Below, one piece after another: positions 8,762 to 18,005 of a DNA stretch of 36,529 nucleotides (the first letter of the stretch is position 1; the number at the start of each line of letters is the position of its first letter). The stretch comes from an uncultured Caldimonas sp. (lineage in GTDB: Bacteria > Pseudomonadota > Gammaproteobacteria > Burkholderiales > Burkholderiaceae). The position numbers and the translations under genes were made by a program. The notes under the pieces were generated by a model. The model was not told the DNA's origin, did not search any database, and saw only the letters and a list, made by a program, of their open reading frames with translations. The stretch lies in contig NZ_CAMLJQ010000044.1 in the NCBI RefSeq assembly GCF_946480305.1, forward strand, positions 1 to 36,529, read 5' to 3'.

Positions 8762-9376
8762 ATGCCCACACCTGCCACGCTCCTGTTCCTGCCCGGCGCA
8801 TCCGGCAATACCGCCTTCTGGCAGCCGGTGGCCTCGCTGCTGCCGCACGCCGGCAACAAGCGTCACATGGGCTGGCCCGGCTTCGGGCCGCCGCCAGCCG
8901 ACCCCGGCGTACGCAGCCTCGAGGACCTCGTCGACCGGGTCGTCGCGCAGATCAGCGCACCCACGGCGCTGATCGCGCAGTCAATGGGAGGCGTCGTCGC
9001 GGTCAGAGCCGCGTTGCGGCGCCGGCACCTCGTCACGCACCTGGTGCTGACCGCCACCTCCGGGGGCGTGGACGTCTCCGGCCTCGGCGGCGAGGATTGG
9101 CGCCCGGCGTTTGCGCGGTCCAACCCCGGGCTGCCGCGGTGGTTTCTGGACGACCGCACCGACCTCACGCCCGACCTCTCGGCGCTCGACATGCCCGTGC
9201 TGCTGTTGTGGGGCGATGCCGACCCGATCAGCCCGGTGGCGGTGGGTCGTCACCTGGCCTCGCTGCTGCCGAACGCGCGGCTGCACGTGCTGCCAGGCGG
9301 CGACCACGACCTCGGTCACGCTCGTGCAGCCGAGGTCGCCCCGCTCATCGCGCGTCACCTCGGCCACCGCTGCTGA
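8762..9376 (+). CDS. Alpha/beta-hydrolase fold protein
   Basis: A 204-residue cytosolic alpha/beta hydrolase. The nucleophile elbow is AQSMGG (Ser near residue 74), the acid is in WGDADPIS, and the catalytic His is in GGDHDLGH close to the C-terminus. The N-terminal oxyanion segment reads LFLPGASGNTAFW. It is compact for the family, with a reduced cap domain. The substrate is unknown; esterase or thioesterase-like activity is likely. It follows the binding-protein gene by 36 bases and converges with the c-subunit-like gene, leaving 8 bases between stops. Confidence 0.88.
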   Translation: MPTPATLLFLPGASGNTAFWQPVASLLPHAGNKRHMGWPGFGPPPADPGVRSLEDLVDRVVAQISAPTALIAQSMGGVVAVRAALRRRHLVTHLVLTATSGGVDVSGLGGEDWRPAFARSNPGLPRWFLDDRTDLTPDLSALDMPVLLLWGDADPISPVAVGRHLASLLPNARLHVLPGGDHDLGHARAAEVAPLIARHLGHRC

Positions 9377-9384
9377 AACACTGC

Positions 9385-9699
<315 letters not shown>

Positions 9700-9726
9700 T
9701 CATGGCGAGCGCCGTTCATCGCGTCG

Positions 9727-9743
9727 ATGACCTGGGAGGTCAT
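9727..9743. repeat. Inverted repeat ATGACCT-ggg-AGGTCAT
   Basis: Perfect seven-base arms around a three-base centre, 100 bases upstream of the orphan c-subunit start and 30 bases beyond the stop of the rod-like gene. There is no T-run after it on the minus strand. It is a possible operator for the c-subunit gene or an intercistronic stem-loop. Confidence 0.35.
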
Positions 9744-9772
9744 AAACGCCGGCACAAAAAAGGAAGAAGCCC

Positions 9773-10069
9773 TCAGGCGTGGAGATCGAGCAGCGAACCG
9801 AGCATGTCGCGCTCGGTACGCAGCGTCAGCACGTTGGCCTTGAACATGTAGCTGGCGGCCTTCTGCTCGACGAGGTCTTGCGCGAGAGAAGTGCCGGCAG
9901 TTGGCTGCTGCACGACCTGCGCAGCCACGCCGCCCGCCGGCTGCGCCTCTTGTGCAACCGCCTGGCGGCGAAAGCCCTGCGTCTGCGCGTTCGCAATGTT
10001 GTGCGCCGCGGTATCCATGCGCAACATGGAGGCGTTCATTCCCGACAGGGCGATGGCGGTGGCGGACAT
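9773..10069 (-). CDS. Short flagellar basal-body rod-like protein
   Basis: A 98-residue protein combining the two conserved ends of flagellar axial proteins. The N-terminal rod motif reads ALSGMNAS...AAHNIANAQTQGFRRQ (about 7-36). The C-terminal helix reads VEQKAASYMFKANVLTLRTE (about 67-86), like the end of FlgC/FlgG-type proteins. The central region is only about 30 residues, so the outer domain of true rod proteins is missing. No flagellar operon is adjacent. It may be a minor rod component or a remnant kept for another role. The start at ATG 10067-10069 fits the motif at the N-terminus, and the ribosome site is weak. Confidence 0.82.
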   Translation of the reverse strand: MSATAIALSGMNASMLRMDTAAHNIANAQTQGFRRQAVAQEAQPAGGVAAQVVQQPTAGTSLAQDLVEQKAASYMFKANVLTLRTERDMLGSLLDLHA

Positions 10070-10214
10070 GCTCAGGTGCTTCGTGCAGGGTGAACAAGCG
10101 TAGCCCGCTCACCGGGCAGTGGCTCACGCAACCGGGCCGCTGGCGTGCAATTCCGCACGCGCGGCAGGCATCACCAGGGCCTGTTCACGTTACTGAGGGC
10201 CGCGCGAGCGGGCC

Positions 10215-11144
10215 CTAGCCTCGACCCAGCAGACGCTTCACGACCGAAACCACCGCCAGCACCAGGCCGCCGGCCACCACGCCCGCCACACCGTTGAGCA
10301 GCATCGGCCCGGCCACTTCCAGCACGCCCCCGACGCCGGGCACGCTCGCCAATGCATGGGCGGTCTGCTCTTCCAGATGGTGTGCGGCCGGAATGCCGTG
10401 CATCAGGATGCCGCCGCCGACGAGGAACATCGCCGCCGTGCCGGCGATGGACAGGGTTTTCATCAAGTAGGGCGCAGCGCGCAGGATGCCGGCACCGAGC
10501 GCTCGCGCCGCCGCGCTGCCGCGCTGCGTCAGATACAGGCCGGCGTCGTCGAGCTTGACGATACCTGCCACCAGGCCGTACACCCCGACGGTCATCAGGA
10601 CGGCGACGCCCACCAGCACCGCCACCTGAGTGCCGAAGGCCGCTGCCGCGACGGTGCCGAGCGTGATCGCGATGATCTCGGCCGACAGGATGAAGTCGGT
10701 GCGCACCGCACCCTTGATCTTTTCCTTCTCGAAGGCCACGAGATCGACCGACGGGTCGGCCAGCGCCTTGGTGATCTGCGCGTGCTCGGCATCGTCCTCT
10801 TCCTTGCTGTGCAGGAACTTGTGCGCCAGCTTCTCGAAGCCCTCGAAGCAGAGGAAGGCGCCGCCCGCCATCAGCAGCGGCGTGATGAGCCAGGGGGCGA
10901 AGGCGCTGATCGCCAGCGCGGCAGGCACGAGGATGGCCTTGTTGATCGCCGAGCCCTTGGCCACCGCCCACACCACCGGGAGCTCGCGTTCGGTGGCGAC
11001 GCCGGTGACCTGCTGCGCATTCAACGCCAGGTCGTCACCCAGCACGCCTGCCGTCTTCTTTGCTGCAACTTTGGTCAGGATGGCGACATCGTCGAGCATC
11101 GTCGCGATGTCGTCGATCAGGGCGAGCAGGCTGGTTCCGGCCAT
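10215..11144 (-). CDS. DUF808 family inner-membrane protein (YedI-like)
   Basis: A 309-residue polytopic membrane protein matching the DUF808/YedI family. Its signature opening is [20 protein letters not shown], followed by [18 protein letters not shown]. There is a cytoplasmic N-terminal segment, then about six hydrophobic helices, with a charged [15 protein letters not shown] loop in the first half. The family's function is unknown. The start at ATG 11142-11144 has AAGGAAA about 8 bases upstream; a longer frame to 11348 is not supported. It diverges from the PAS-GGDEF-EAL gene across about 250 bases. Confidence 0.92.
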   Translation of the reverse strand: MAGTSLLALIDDIATMLDDVAILTKVAAKKTAGVLGDDLALNAQQVTGVATERELPVVWAVAKGSAINKAILVPAALAISAFAPWLITPLLMAGGAFLCFEGFEKLAHKFLHSKEEDDAEHAQITKALADPSVDLVAFEKEKIKGAVRTDFILSAEIIAITLGTVAAAAFGTQVAVLVGVAVLMTVGVYGLVAGIVKLDDAGLYLTQRGSAAARALGAGILRAAPYLMKTLSIAGTAAMFLVGGGILMHGIPAAHHLEEQTAHALASVPGVGGVLEVAGPMLLNGVAGVVAGGLVLAVVSVVKRLLGRG

Positions 11145-11300
11145 GGGCGGGTTTCCTTGTTGTTGCAAATGGGGGGAACTGCCGCGCAGGACCGGCACCT
11201 GCCGGCCCGCGAGCGCGACGGATTGTGGCAGAACGCATGCCCGCGGCCGCGCGGGCCTCAAGATGGTGCAAAGCCAGCCGAAAACCTCGCTGAGAGGCAG

Positions 11301-11314
11301 GGGACCGCGGTCCC
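11301..11314. repeat. 14-base perfect palindrome GGGACCGCGGTCCC
   Basis: A self-complementary 14-mer in the divergent promoter region, 81 bases before the PAS-GGDEF-EAL start. It could be an operator. In DNA this rich in G and C, a few such palindromes per window are expected by chance, so support is weak. Confidence 0.25.
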
Positions 11315-11395
11315 GTTGCCGGCCTGTCGCATCGCCGACGCCCGCCATCGCCGCAAGGCAGCGGCAGGCGCGCCGGCGCCACCACGAAGCACATC

Positions 11396-14287
11396 ATGCA
11401 CAAAGAACGCAACGAGACGCTCGCAACCTCGCGGCAGGACCCGGGCCACGGCAGCGTGCGCGACGAGTCCCGCGAGCGGCTGATCCACCTGATCGAACTG
11501 GCCGGCATCACCTATTGGGAGCAGGACGAACATTGCCGGTTCACGATGGTGAATTCGCCCAGACGCGACGCGCTGGGTTTCGATTTGCAGGAAATGCGCG
11601 GCAAGACGCGCTGGGAGTTCGGCGCCCAGCCCATCAGCGATGGCGGCAGCTGGGAGCCGCACAAGGCCCTGCTCGCCGCGCGCCAGCCCTTCGCGAACTT
11701 CCTGTACACCCGCACACGGCCGAACGGCGAGCTGCGCTACATCCGCACCAGCGGCCAGCCCGTGTTCGACGACGACGGCCGCTTCACCGGCTATCGCGGC
11801 ACCGCGGCCGACATCACCGAGCAGGTCCGCACCGAGCAGGCATTGCGGCAGAGCAGCACGCTGCTGGAGAGCATGTTCGAGACGATGGAGGAAGGCGTCA
11901 GCGTCTTTGACGCCGAACTCCGGCTGGTGGCGGTGAACCGGCGCTTTCGGGAGTTGCTTGGCTTTCCCGAGACGCTGCACGTACCCGGCACGCCGTTCGA
12001 GGCCTTCGTGCGCTACAACGCGGAGCGCGGCGACTATGGGCCCGGCGACATCGAGGCCCAGATCCGCCAACGGGTGGAGCAGGCGCGGCTGTTCGAGCCG
12101 CACCACTTCGACCGCGAGCGCCCGGACGGCTCGGTGCTCGAGATCCGCGGCCGGCCGCTGCCCAACCGGGGCGGCTTCGTCACCGTGTACACCGACATCA
12201 CCGAGCGCGCGCGCGCCGAACGCGCGCTGCGCGAGAGCAAGCTGGTGCTGGAAAACACCTTCAACTACATGGACCAGGGCATCAGCATCGCAGACAAGCA
12301 TCTGCGGCTGCTGGGCATGAACCGGCGCTTCCGCGAGCTGCTCGACTTTCCTGAGGAGATGTGCACCCCCGGTACGCCGTTCGAGGCTTTCATCCGCTAC
12401 AACGCACAGCGAGGCGACTACGGACCCGGCGACGTCGAAGAACAGGTACGAGAACGCGTCGAGCAGGCCCGCAGCTTTGCACCGCACGTGTTCGAGCGCG
12501 AGCGCCCGGACGGCACCATTCTGGAGGTGCGCGGCGCGCCGGTGCCCACCGGCGGCTTCGTGACCGTCTACACCGACGTGACCGAGCGCTCTCGCTCCGA
12601 GCGAGCACTGCGCGAAAGCGAGGCGCGCTTTCGCAGCCTCACGGAACTGTCGTCCGACTGGTTCTGGGAGCAGGATGCGCAGCTGCGCTTCACCCGATTG
12701 GAAGGTCGCCACGTCAGCGGCAACGACCGGGCCTTCGAGACCGAGCTCGGCAAGACCTGGTGGGAGCTGGGGTTCGAGGTCGAGGGGGGATGGGACGCCA
12801 TGCGGGAGACGCTCGCACGGCGCGAGACCTTCCGAGAAACGGTGATGCGCCGGGAGGGGCCCGCTGGCGACGTGCACCATGTGCGCGTGAGCGGCGAGCC
12901 GATCGTCGATGCAGCGGGTTGCCTGCAGGGCTACCGTGGCGTGGGCCGCGACATCACGCAGCAGAAGCAGGCCGAGGAACGGATCCAGTACCTGGCCACG
13001 CACGACAGCCTGACCTCGCTGCCCAACCGTGCATGGTTCAGCGAACTGCTCAACCTGGCGCTGCACACGGCCCGCCGCTACGACCGCAAGCTCGCGGTGC
13101 TGTTCATCGACCTGGACCGGTTCAAGATCATCAACGACACGCTGGGCCACGAGGCCGGCGATGCCCTGCTGCGCGAGGTCGCGAAGCGGCTGTCGAACTG
13201 CCTGCGCGCCAGCGACGTGGTGGCGCGCCTGGGGGGAGACGAGTTCGTGGTGATGGTGCAGGAAGTGGATGAGCCCGAGCAGGCCGCTGCCGTGGCCCGC
13301 AAGATCCTCGCCGAAGTGATCGAGCCCATCGTGATCCTGGGCCAGCCCTGCCGCGTGACCGCGAGCATCGGCATCTGCCTCTTCCCCGCCGACGCGCAGG
13401 ACGAGCAGACGCTGATGAAAAACGCCGACATCGCGATGTACCTCGCCAAGGAAGAGGGCAAGAACAACTACCAGTTCTACTCGAAGGACATCAAGACCCT
13501 CTCGCTCGAGCGGCTGACGCTGGAGAGCGCGCTGCGCACGGCACTCGTGCGCAACGAGTTCTCGCTGCACTACCAGGCCAAGCTCGACCTGAAGAACGAG
13601 ACCATCACGGGCGTCGAAGCGCTGCTGCGCTGGAACAGCCCCGAACTCGGCGCGGTGTCACCGAACCAGTTCATCCCGATCGCAGAGCAAACGGGGCTGA
13701 TCGTGCCGATCGGCAAGTGGGTGCTGCACACGGCCTGCGCGCAGAACGTGGCATGGCAGCGCCAGGGGCTGCCGCCGGTGTGCATGGCGGTCAACATCTC
13801 GGCGCGGCAGTTCTCCCACGAAGACCTGCTCGACGACGTGGAAAGCGCGCTGCGCGACACCGGCATGGACCCCGCGCTGCTGGAGCTGGAGCTCACCGAG
13901 GGCATGGTGATGCACAACACCGAGCGCGCGGTGAAGCTGCTCGGCGACATCAAGAAGATGGGCGTGCGCATCGCCATCGACGACTTCGGCACCGGGTATT
14001 CGTCGCTCGCGCAGATCAAGCGCTTCCCGATCGACGCGCTGAAGGTGGACCGCTCGTTCATCCGCGACCTGGCGACCGACTCGGCCGACCGAGCCATCAC
14101 CGAGGCCATCATCGCGATGGGGAAGACCCTGAGCCTCACCGTGGTGGCCGAGGGCGTCGAGACCCATGAGCAGCAGGTGTTCCTGCGGGACAGCGCCTGC
14201 GACGAGATGCAGGGCTACTACTTCAGCAAGCCGGTTCCGCCCGAGGAGTTTGCCGCGCTGTTCCGGCGGCATCTGCCGGGTGCCTGA
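11396..14287 (+). CDS. Multi-PAS GGDEF-EAL cyclic-di-GMP signalling protein
   Basis: A 963-residue soluble protein with no membrane segment. Four PAS-type sensor domains lie at about 25-143, 150-276, 277-403 and 404-527. A GGDEF domain follows at about 528-695 (intact GGDEF near 613, RxxD inhibition site RASD just before), then an EAL domain at about 707-955 (EALLRW near 741, ELTEGM, DDFGTGYSS near 861). The GGDEF and EAL signatures both look catalytically complete, so it could synthesise or degrade c-di-GMP; net direction cannot be read from sequence. The second and third PAS domains are near-duplicates in tandem. The ATG at 11396 lacks a strong ribosome site, but the first PAS begins shortly after it. 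It is monocistronic, with an unknown cytoplasmic signal. Confidence 0.95.
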   Translation: MHKERNETLATSRQDPGHGSVRDESRERLIHLIELAGITYWEQDEHCRFTMVNSPRRDALGFDLQEMRGKTRWEFGAQPISDGGSWEPHKALLAARQPFANFLYTRTRPNGELRYIRTSGQPVFDDDGRFTGYRGTAADITEQVRTEQALRQSSTLLESMFETMEEGVSVFDAELRLVAVNRRFRELLGFPETLHVPGTPFEAFVRYNAERGDYGPGDIEAQIRQRVEQARLFEPHHFDRERPDGSVLEIRGRPLPNRGGFVTVYTDITERARAERALRESKLVLENTFNYMDQGISIADKHLRLLGMNRRFRELLDFPEEMCTPGTPFEAFIRYNAQRGDYGPGDVEEQVRERVEQARSFAPHVFERERPDGTILEVRGAPVPTGGFVTVYTDVTERSRSERALRESEARFRSLTELSSDWFWEQDAQLRFTRLEGRHVSGNDRAFETELGKTWWELGFEVEGGWDAMRETLARRETFRETVMRREGPAGDVHHVRVSGEPIVDAAGCLQGYRGVGRDITQQKQAEERIQYLATHDSLTSLPNRAWFSELLNLALHTARRYDRKLAVLFIDLDRFKIINDTLGHEAGDALLREVAKRLSNCLRASDVVARLGGDEFVVMVQEVDEPEQAAAVARKILAEVIEPIVILGQPCRVTASIGICLFPADAQDEQTLMKNADIAMYLAKEEGKNNYQFYSKDIKTLSLERLTLESALRTALVRNEFSLHYQAKLDLKNETITGVEALLRWNSPELGAVSPNQFIPIAEQTGLIVPIGKWVLHTACAQNVAWQRQGLPPVCMAVNISARQFSHEDLLDDVESALRDTGMDPALLELELTEGMVMHNTERAVKLLGDIKKMGVRIAIDDFGTGYSSLAQIKRFPIDALKVDRSFIRDLATDSADRAITEAIIAMGKTLSLTVVAEGVETHEQQVFLRDSACDEMQGYYFSKPVPPEEFAALFRRHLPGA

Positions 14288-14322
14288 CGCGCCGGCCGTA
14301 CGCGTGGCAGCCGGCCGAGGGG

Positions 14323-14544
14323 TCAGTGGGTCTCGCTCTTCACGACCGCAGGCACCGCGTACTCGCGCCCGATGACGGCGCGTGCGTACAGGTAGTTCTG
14401 CCGCGCGCGGTCGCTCAGCGAATCGAGATGCACGTGACCTTCCTCGTCGCAGGGAAACGCAAGTGCACGCCCCTGATGGAACAGCGACTGGAAACGCAGT
14501 TCGAAGCGGGGCGATTCCTTCAAAGGCATCAGCGAGCTATCCAT
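14323..14544 (-). CDS. Small conserved hypothetical protein
   Basis: A 73-residue soluble protein with a very good ribosome site (AGGAGGT, 6 bases before ATG 14542-14544), which makes translation likely. The sequence FELRFQSLFHQGRALAFPCDEEGHV with RNYLYAR-like residues (ARQNYLYARAVIGREYAVP) resembles short Burkholderiales proteins of unknown function that I recall only as hypotheticals. No domain, membrane segment or metal motif is visible (one Cys). It is transcribed towards the GGDEF-EAL gene. Confidence 0.78.
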   Translation of the reverse strand: MDSSLMPLKESPRFELRFQSLFHQGRALAFPCDEEGHVHLDSLSDRARQNYLYARAVIGREYAVPAVVKSETH

Positions 14545-14761
14545 GGCAGTGACCTCCTAATCGGTACGGCGCGGGTCCGCGCGGGTCTGCACGATGTCTT
14601 CACTCTAGGCAAGCAATCGCCGTGCTTCATTAGGTCGCTACCGGTGCGCCGCGTCAGACGGGGACTGCACGCCGTGTAGAAAAATTGCTGACACGGATAC
14701 AAGACCCCCAGTCCGTCCACTGCGTCACGGTTTCACACCCGACATTGCACCGCCAAAGCCC

Positions 14762-15073
14762 ATGACCGACACCCACCGCAGCTACACGATGACGATCGCG
14801 CCCTTGAACAGGTGCATCCAAGTGTCCGCAGACAGCACCGTGCTGCAGTCGGCACGCGAAGCGGGCATCCGGCTTCCGAACTCCTGCCGCAATGGCACGT
14901 GCAGGGCATGCCTGTGCCGGCTGTCGGAAGGCTCGATCACCTATCGCATCGAGTGGCCGGGCGTGAGCCGGGAGGAAAAGGCAGAAGGCTGGGTGCTGCC
15001 TTGCGTTGCCTACCCGACATCGGACCTGGCGCTCGAGGCGCCCGCCGCGCGCCTCTGCGAGCCAGGCACATAG
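14762..15073 (+). CDS. 2Fe-2S ferredoxin
   Basis: A 103-residue plant-type [2Fe-2S] ferredoxin, an electron carrier in the cytoplasm. The cluster ligands are Cys42, Cys47, Cys50 and Cys81, in the pattern C-x4-C-x2-C-x30-C (SCRNGTCRAC ... LPCVAYP). An extra Cys at 52 is not expected to bind the cluster. ATG at 14762 is used; the alternative ATG at residue 10 also fits the fold, so the first residues are uncertain. The gene stands alone, with 103 bases before terD, and no oxygenase or reductase partner is adjacent. Confidence 0.9.
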   Translation: MTDTHRSYTMTIAPLNRCIQVSADSTVLQSAREAGIRLPNSCRNGTCRACLCRLSEGSITYRIEWPGVSREEKAEGWVLPCVAYPTSDLALEAPAARLCEPGT

Positions 15074-15176
15074 CCGCGCCCCGCGCTTGCCCCCATTTCG
15101 GGGGGGCCGAGCGGGCCGCCGTTGCGGCTAACATGCGCGCCCATTCGAACTCATCAAAACAATCAGGAGAGGAACG

Positions 15177-15758
15177 ATGAGCATCAATCTCAAAAAGGGC
15201 AACTCGCTCAACCTCACGAAAACCGAGCCCGCGCTCAGCCGGGTGCAAGTAGGCCTCGGGTGGGAGCTGCCCGCTTCGGTGCCCCCGCTCGACCTCGACG
15301 TGTCGGCTTTCGTCTGCCGGCTCAACGAACGGCAGGAGCCGAAGTTGCTGAGCGAACAGCACTTCGTCTTCTACAACAACAAGGCCACGCCCAATGGCGC
15401 CGTGGTGCACAGCGGCGACAACCGCAGCGGCGCCGGCGATGGCGATGACGAGACGCTGGTGCTCGATCTCGCGAAGCTGGAGCCGGAAGTGCGCGAGATC
15501 TCCTTCGTCGTCACGATCCACGAGGCGGCCGAGCGCAAGCAGCACTTCGGCATGCTGAAAGATGCCTACATCCGCGTCTACAACGAGCAGACCGGCAAGG
15601 TGCTTTGCACCTACGACCTCGACGAGGCTTTTGGCCGCGAGACGGCGGTACAGATGGGCTCGCTGGTGCGCAATGCCGAAGGGCAATGGGAGTTCCGGGC
15701 CGTGGGCGCAGGCTACGCCCTTGACCTCGGCACCTTCGTCAGCGGCTACCTGAACTGA
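15177..15758 (+). CDS. terD: TerD family stress/tellurite-resistance protein
   Basis: A 193-residue TerD-domain protein of the Ter (tellurite, colicin and phage-tolerance) family, cytoplasmic and calcium-binding in characterised members. Visible hallmarks are LSRVQVGLGW, DLDVSAFVCRL, FVFYNN and the acidic calcium loop HSGDNRSGAGDGDDE, then FVVTIHEA and YDLDEAF. Length is normal. An AGGAGAGG site precedes the ATG at 15177. It is the first gene of a four-gene plus-strand set (TerD, TelA-like, TelA, VWA) with short gaps, typical of Ter modules. The paralogue letter (TerD, TerE or TerZ) is not settled. Confidence 0.93.
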   Translation: MSINLKKGNSLNLTKTEPALSRVQVGLGWELPASVPPLDLDVSAFVCRLNERQEPKLLSEQHFVFYNNKATPNGAVVHSGDNRSGAGDGDDETLVLDLAKLEPEVREISFVVTIHEAAERKQHFGMLKDAYIRVYNEQTGKVLCTYDLDEAFGRETAVQMGSLVRNAEGQWEFRAVGAGYALDLGTFVSGYLN

Positions 15759-15796
15759 CGGCAGAAGCCGTCCTTTCCGACCGAGACGCAGGGCGC

Positions 15797-16780
15797 ATGA
15801 CGCGTCCGCTTTTCTCCGGGGGTCGCACGGTCCCTCCCGGCACAGGCGTAGCCACACCCGTGGCCGCCCCGCCGGCGGCGGCCGTCGTGCCGGAACCCGT
15901 CGCACCCGCCCGCGTGCGGACCTTCCATGCCGAACAGGCACAGGTCCCGGCGGCGCGGCCGTTGTTCGCCCCGTCGATGACCGCCGAACTGCCGTCCGGG
16001 TTTGCCGCCGCGTTGGCGACGCAGGGCGGCAGCGGGCTGCCGGATGCGGCGCAGCGATCGATCTACCGCCTGGTGCGGGAGCTCGGCGAAGCACGCGACG
16101 AAGACATCCTGCAGTTCGGCGAGCAACCCGCCTCCGCCGTGGACGACTTGCTGAAACAGGCCACGTCCATCATGACCGACCCCGACCTTGCACAGGTCGG
16201 CACATTGCTCGCGCAGACGCTGTCGGACCTGGTGCGCCACGGGCCGCAGCAGGGTCCCCGCGGTTGGCTTCAACGATTCACTCGCCCTTCTGCCACGTGG
16301 TTCCAGGATCAGGCGGAGTTGCTCGAGGCGCGTCTTGCGGAACTCGAACGCCTGGAGCAGGACGTGCTCGACGATGCAAGCCGTCTGGTCGAGCTGATGG
16401 AGCACAACGACGACCAGCTCGAAGCGTTGGCAGAGCACCGCTGGGCCTGCCTGATGGCCCATGCCGCGGCGAGCGAGCACGATTCCGCCAGACGCGAGCG
16501 GCTTGGGCGCCGCGCTCAGCTGCTGGGCACGCTCTACACGTCGGCCCAGATGACCAGCCGGCAGCTGCACATGGCACGCGAACATCTGCTCAACGTGGCC
16601 GAACGGGTGCAGACGCTGCGCTTCGCCACGCTGCCTTTGTGGCGGCAGCAGTTCCTGGCACCGCGACGCGGCACCGAAGCGCTGGCCGAGGCCGACCAGC
16701 AAGGCCTGCAGACACACCGCCAACTCGTCGAACAGTTGGAACATCTCGTGCAACTCACCACCCGCAAGACCTATGAATAG
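15797..16780 (+). CDS. TelA-related protein with disordered N-terminus
   Basis: A 327-residue protein. About the first 75 residues are Pro/Ala/Val-rich and probably disordered. The rest is helical and resembles TelA (toxic-anion resistance) proteins: the block FATLPLWRQQFLAP aligns with LTIPAWRRQFMLAL of the next gene, and a similar helical segment with HNDDQLEALAEH precedes it. It therefore looks like a diverged paralogue of the downstream TelA. It starts 38 bases after terD, and its end overlaps the telA start by 8 bases, implying coupled translation. Function is inferred only from the module. Confidence 0.8.
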   Translation: MTRPLFSGGRTVPPGTGVATPVAAPPAAAVVPEPVAPARVRTFHAEQAQVPAARPLFAPSMTAELPSGFAAALATQGGSGLPDAAQRSIYRLVRELGEARDEDILQFGEQPASAVDDLLKQATSIMTDPDLAQVGTLLAQTLSDLVRHGPQQGPRGWLQRFTRPSATWFQDQAELLEARLAELERLEQDVLDDASRLVELMEHNDDQLEALAEHRWACLMAHAAASEHDSARRERLGRRAQLLGTLYTSAQMTSRQLHMAREHLLNVAERVQTLRFATLPLWRQQFLAPRRGTEALAEADQQGLQTHRQLVEQLEHLVQLTTRKTYE

Positions 16781-17948
16781 CTTCAAGCCTCGATCGGCCC
16801 TGGCGAGCACTGGCCACCCAGCCGTGCAGGCACCCGCCGGCAGCGCCGTCACCTTGCCAGACACTGTGCAGGCGACGGCGGCGCGCGACGAGCAGACGCT
16901 GCTTGAGCAGTTGCTGCTCGACCAGCAACTCACGAACGACGACGCACCACAGGTCCAGGGCATCGCGAACCAACTCGATGCCGCCCGGCCCATGACCGTG
17001 CACGATCTCGGCAGCCAGGCCGCCGGGCATGCGACCCAGTATGCGGACGAGATCCTGTCGCAGGTCAAGAACAACGATCTCGGGGAAGTCGGAACCAAGC
17101 TGAGTCAGATCGTCGTCACGGCCAAGGCACTCAACCTGGGTGCCTTGAGCAGCGAACGCAGCCGCATCCCCCTGATCGGCGGGTTCATCGACCGGTTGAG
17201 GCTGGGCAAGGAGGCGCTGGTGCAGCAGTTCCAGTCCACCGACAAGCAGCTCGAGAAACTGGTGAAGGAGGTGGACGTGTCGCAACAAGGTCTGCGCCGC
17301 CGGGTGCAGGACCTCGACAAGGCTTTCGCTGCAACGCAGGAGGAGTTCCGCCGGCTCGGGATTTCCATTGCGGCAGGCAAGCTCAAGCTCGCCGAACTGC
17401 AGGCACTGATCGGCAATACGGCCGGCGTGCAACTCGACGCCTCGCAGGCGCAACGCATCAACGACCTGCGGCAGTTCGCCGAACGCCTGGACAAGCGCGT
17501 GGCCGATCTGCAGGCGCTGCGCATGTCCGCCCTGCAGACGCTGCCCATGATTCGCCTGATACAGAGCAACAACCAGACCATCATCGAGAAATTCCAGAAC
17601 ATCAAGGAGCTGACGATCCCGGCATGGCGGCGGCAGTTCATGCTGGCGCTGTCGCTCAATGAACAGAGCCAGGCGGTCGAGCTGGCCCGCAACATCGACG
17701 ATGCCACCAACGATTTCCTGCGGCGCAATGCCGAGTTGCTGAAGCAGAACTCGGTGGAAACCGCCAAGGCGAACCAGCGAGCGGTGATCGACATCGAGAC
17801 GCTGGAGCACGTCCAGCAGACCTTGATCCAGACGGTGGAAGAGGTGCTCGCGATACAGCGCGATGGCCAGGCACACCGTCGTGATGCCGAGCAACGCATA
17901 GGCGCGTTGCAAGGCGAGCTTCAGGCGGCGATGAGCCGCCCGCATTGA
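16773..17948 (+). CDS. telA: TelA family toxic-anion resistance protein
   Basis: A 391-residue, almost entirely alpha-helical cytoplasmic protein of the TelA family, linked to tolerance of tellurite and other stresses by unknown chemistry. Family-like segments include FIDRLRLGKEALVQQFQSTDKQLEKL, shown here by its position at about residues 130-156, the LGISIAAGKLKLAEL helix near 195, the IRLIQSNNQTIIEKFQNIKE region and LTIPAWRRQF near 280. The start codon lies inside the preceding gene (8-base overlap). A 57-base gap with an AGGAAG site separates it from the VWA gene. Confidence 0.92.
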   Translation: MNSFKPRSALASTGHPAVQAPAGSAVTLPDTVQATAARDEQTLLEQLLLDQQLTNDDAPQVQGIANQLDAARPMTVHDLGSQAAGHATQYADEILSQVKNNDLGEVGTKLSQIVVTAKALNLGALSSERSRIPLIGGFIDRLRLGKEALVQQFQSTDKQLEKLVKEVDVSQQGLRRRVQDLDKAFAATQEEFRRLGISIAAGKLKLAELQALIGNTAGVQLDASQAQRINDLRQFAERLDKRVADLQALRMSALQTLPMIRLIQSNNQTIIEKFQNIKELTIPAWRRQFMLALSLNEQSQAVELARNIDDATNDFLRRNAELLKQNSVETAKANQRAVIDIETLEHVQQTLIQTVEEVLAIQRDGQAHRRDAEQRIGALQGELQAAMSRPH

Positions 17949-18005
17949 ACCGCCAGCCCCGCCGCTGGCAACTTCATACAAAGACCACTCAGGAAGGAAA
18001 CCGCC

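Noticed and set aside
7244..8866. 540-residue open frame on the minus strand
   Set aside because: Antisense to the substrate-binding protein gene, which has a clear family match and signal peptide.
9752..9775. Possible terminator after the rod-like gene (T-run on the minus strand)
   Set aside because: A six-base T-run is present, but no stable stem precedes it.
11301..11314. GGGACCGCGGTCCC as a regulatory finding
   Set aside because: Kept only as a low-confidence repeat. A 14-base palindrome made almost wholly of G and C is expected by chance in a window this size and composition.
11258..13570. 770-residue open frame on the minus strand
   Set aside because: Antisense shadow of the PAS-GGDEF-EAL gene; its internal repetition simply mirrors the PAS duplication on the other strand.
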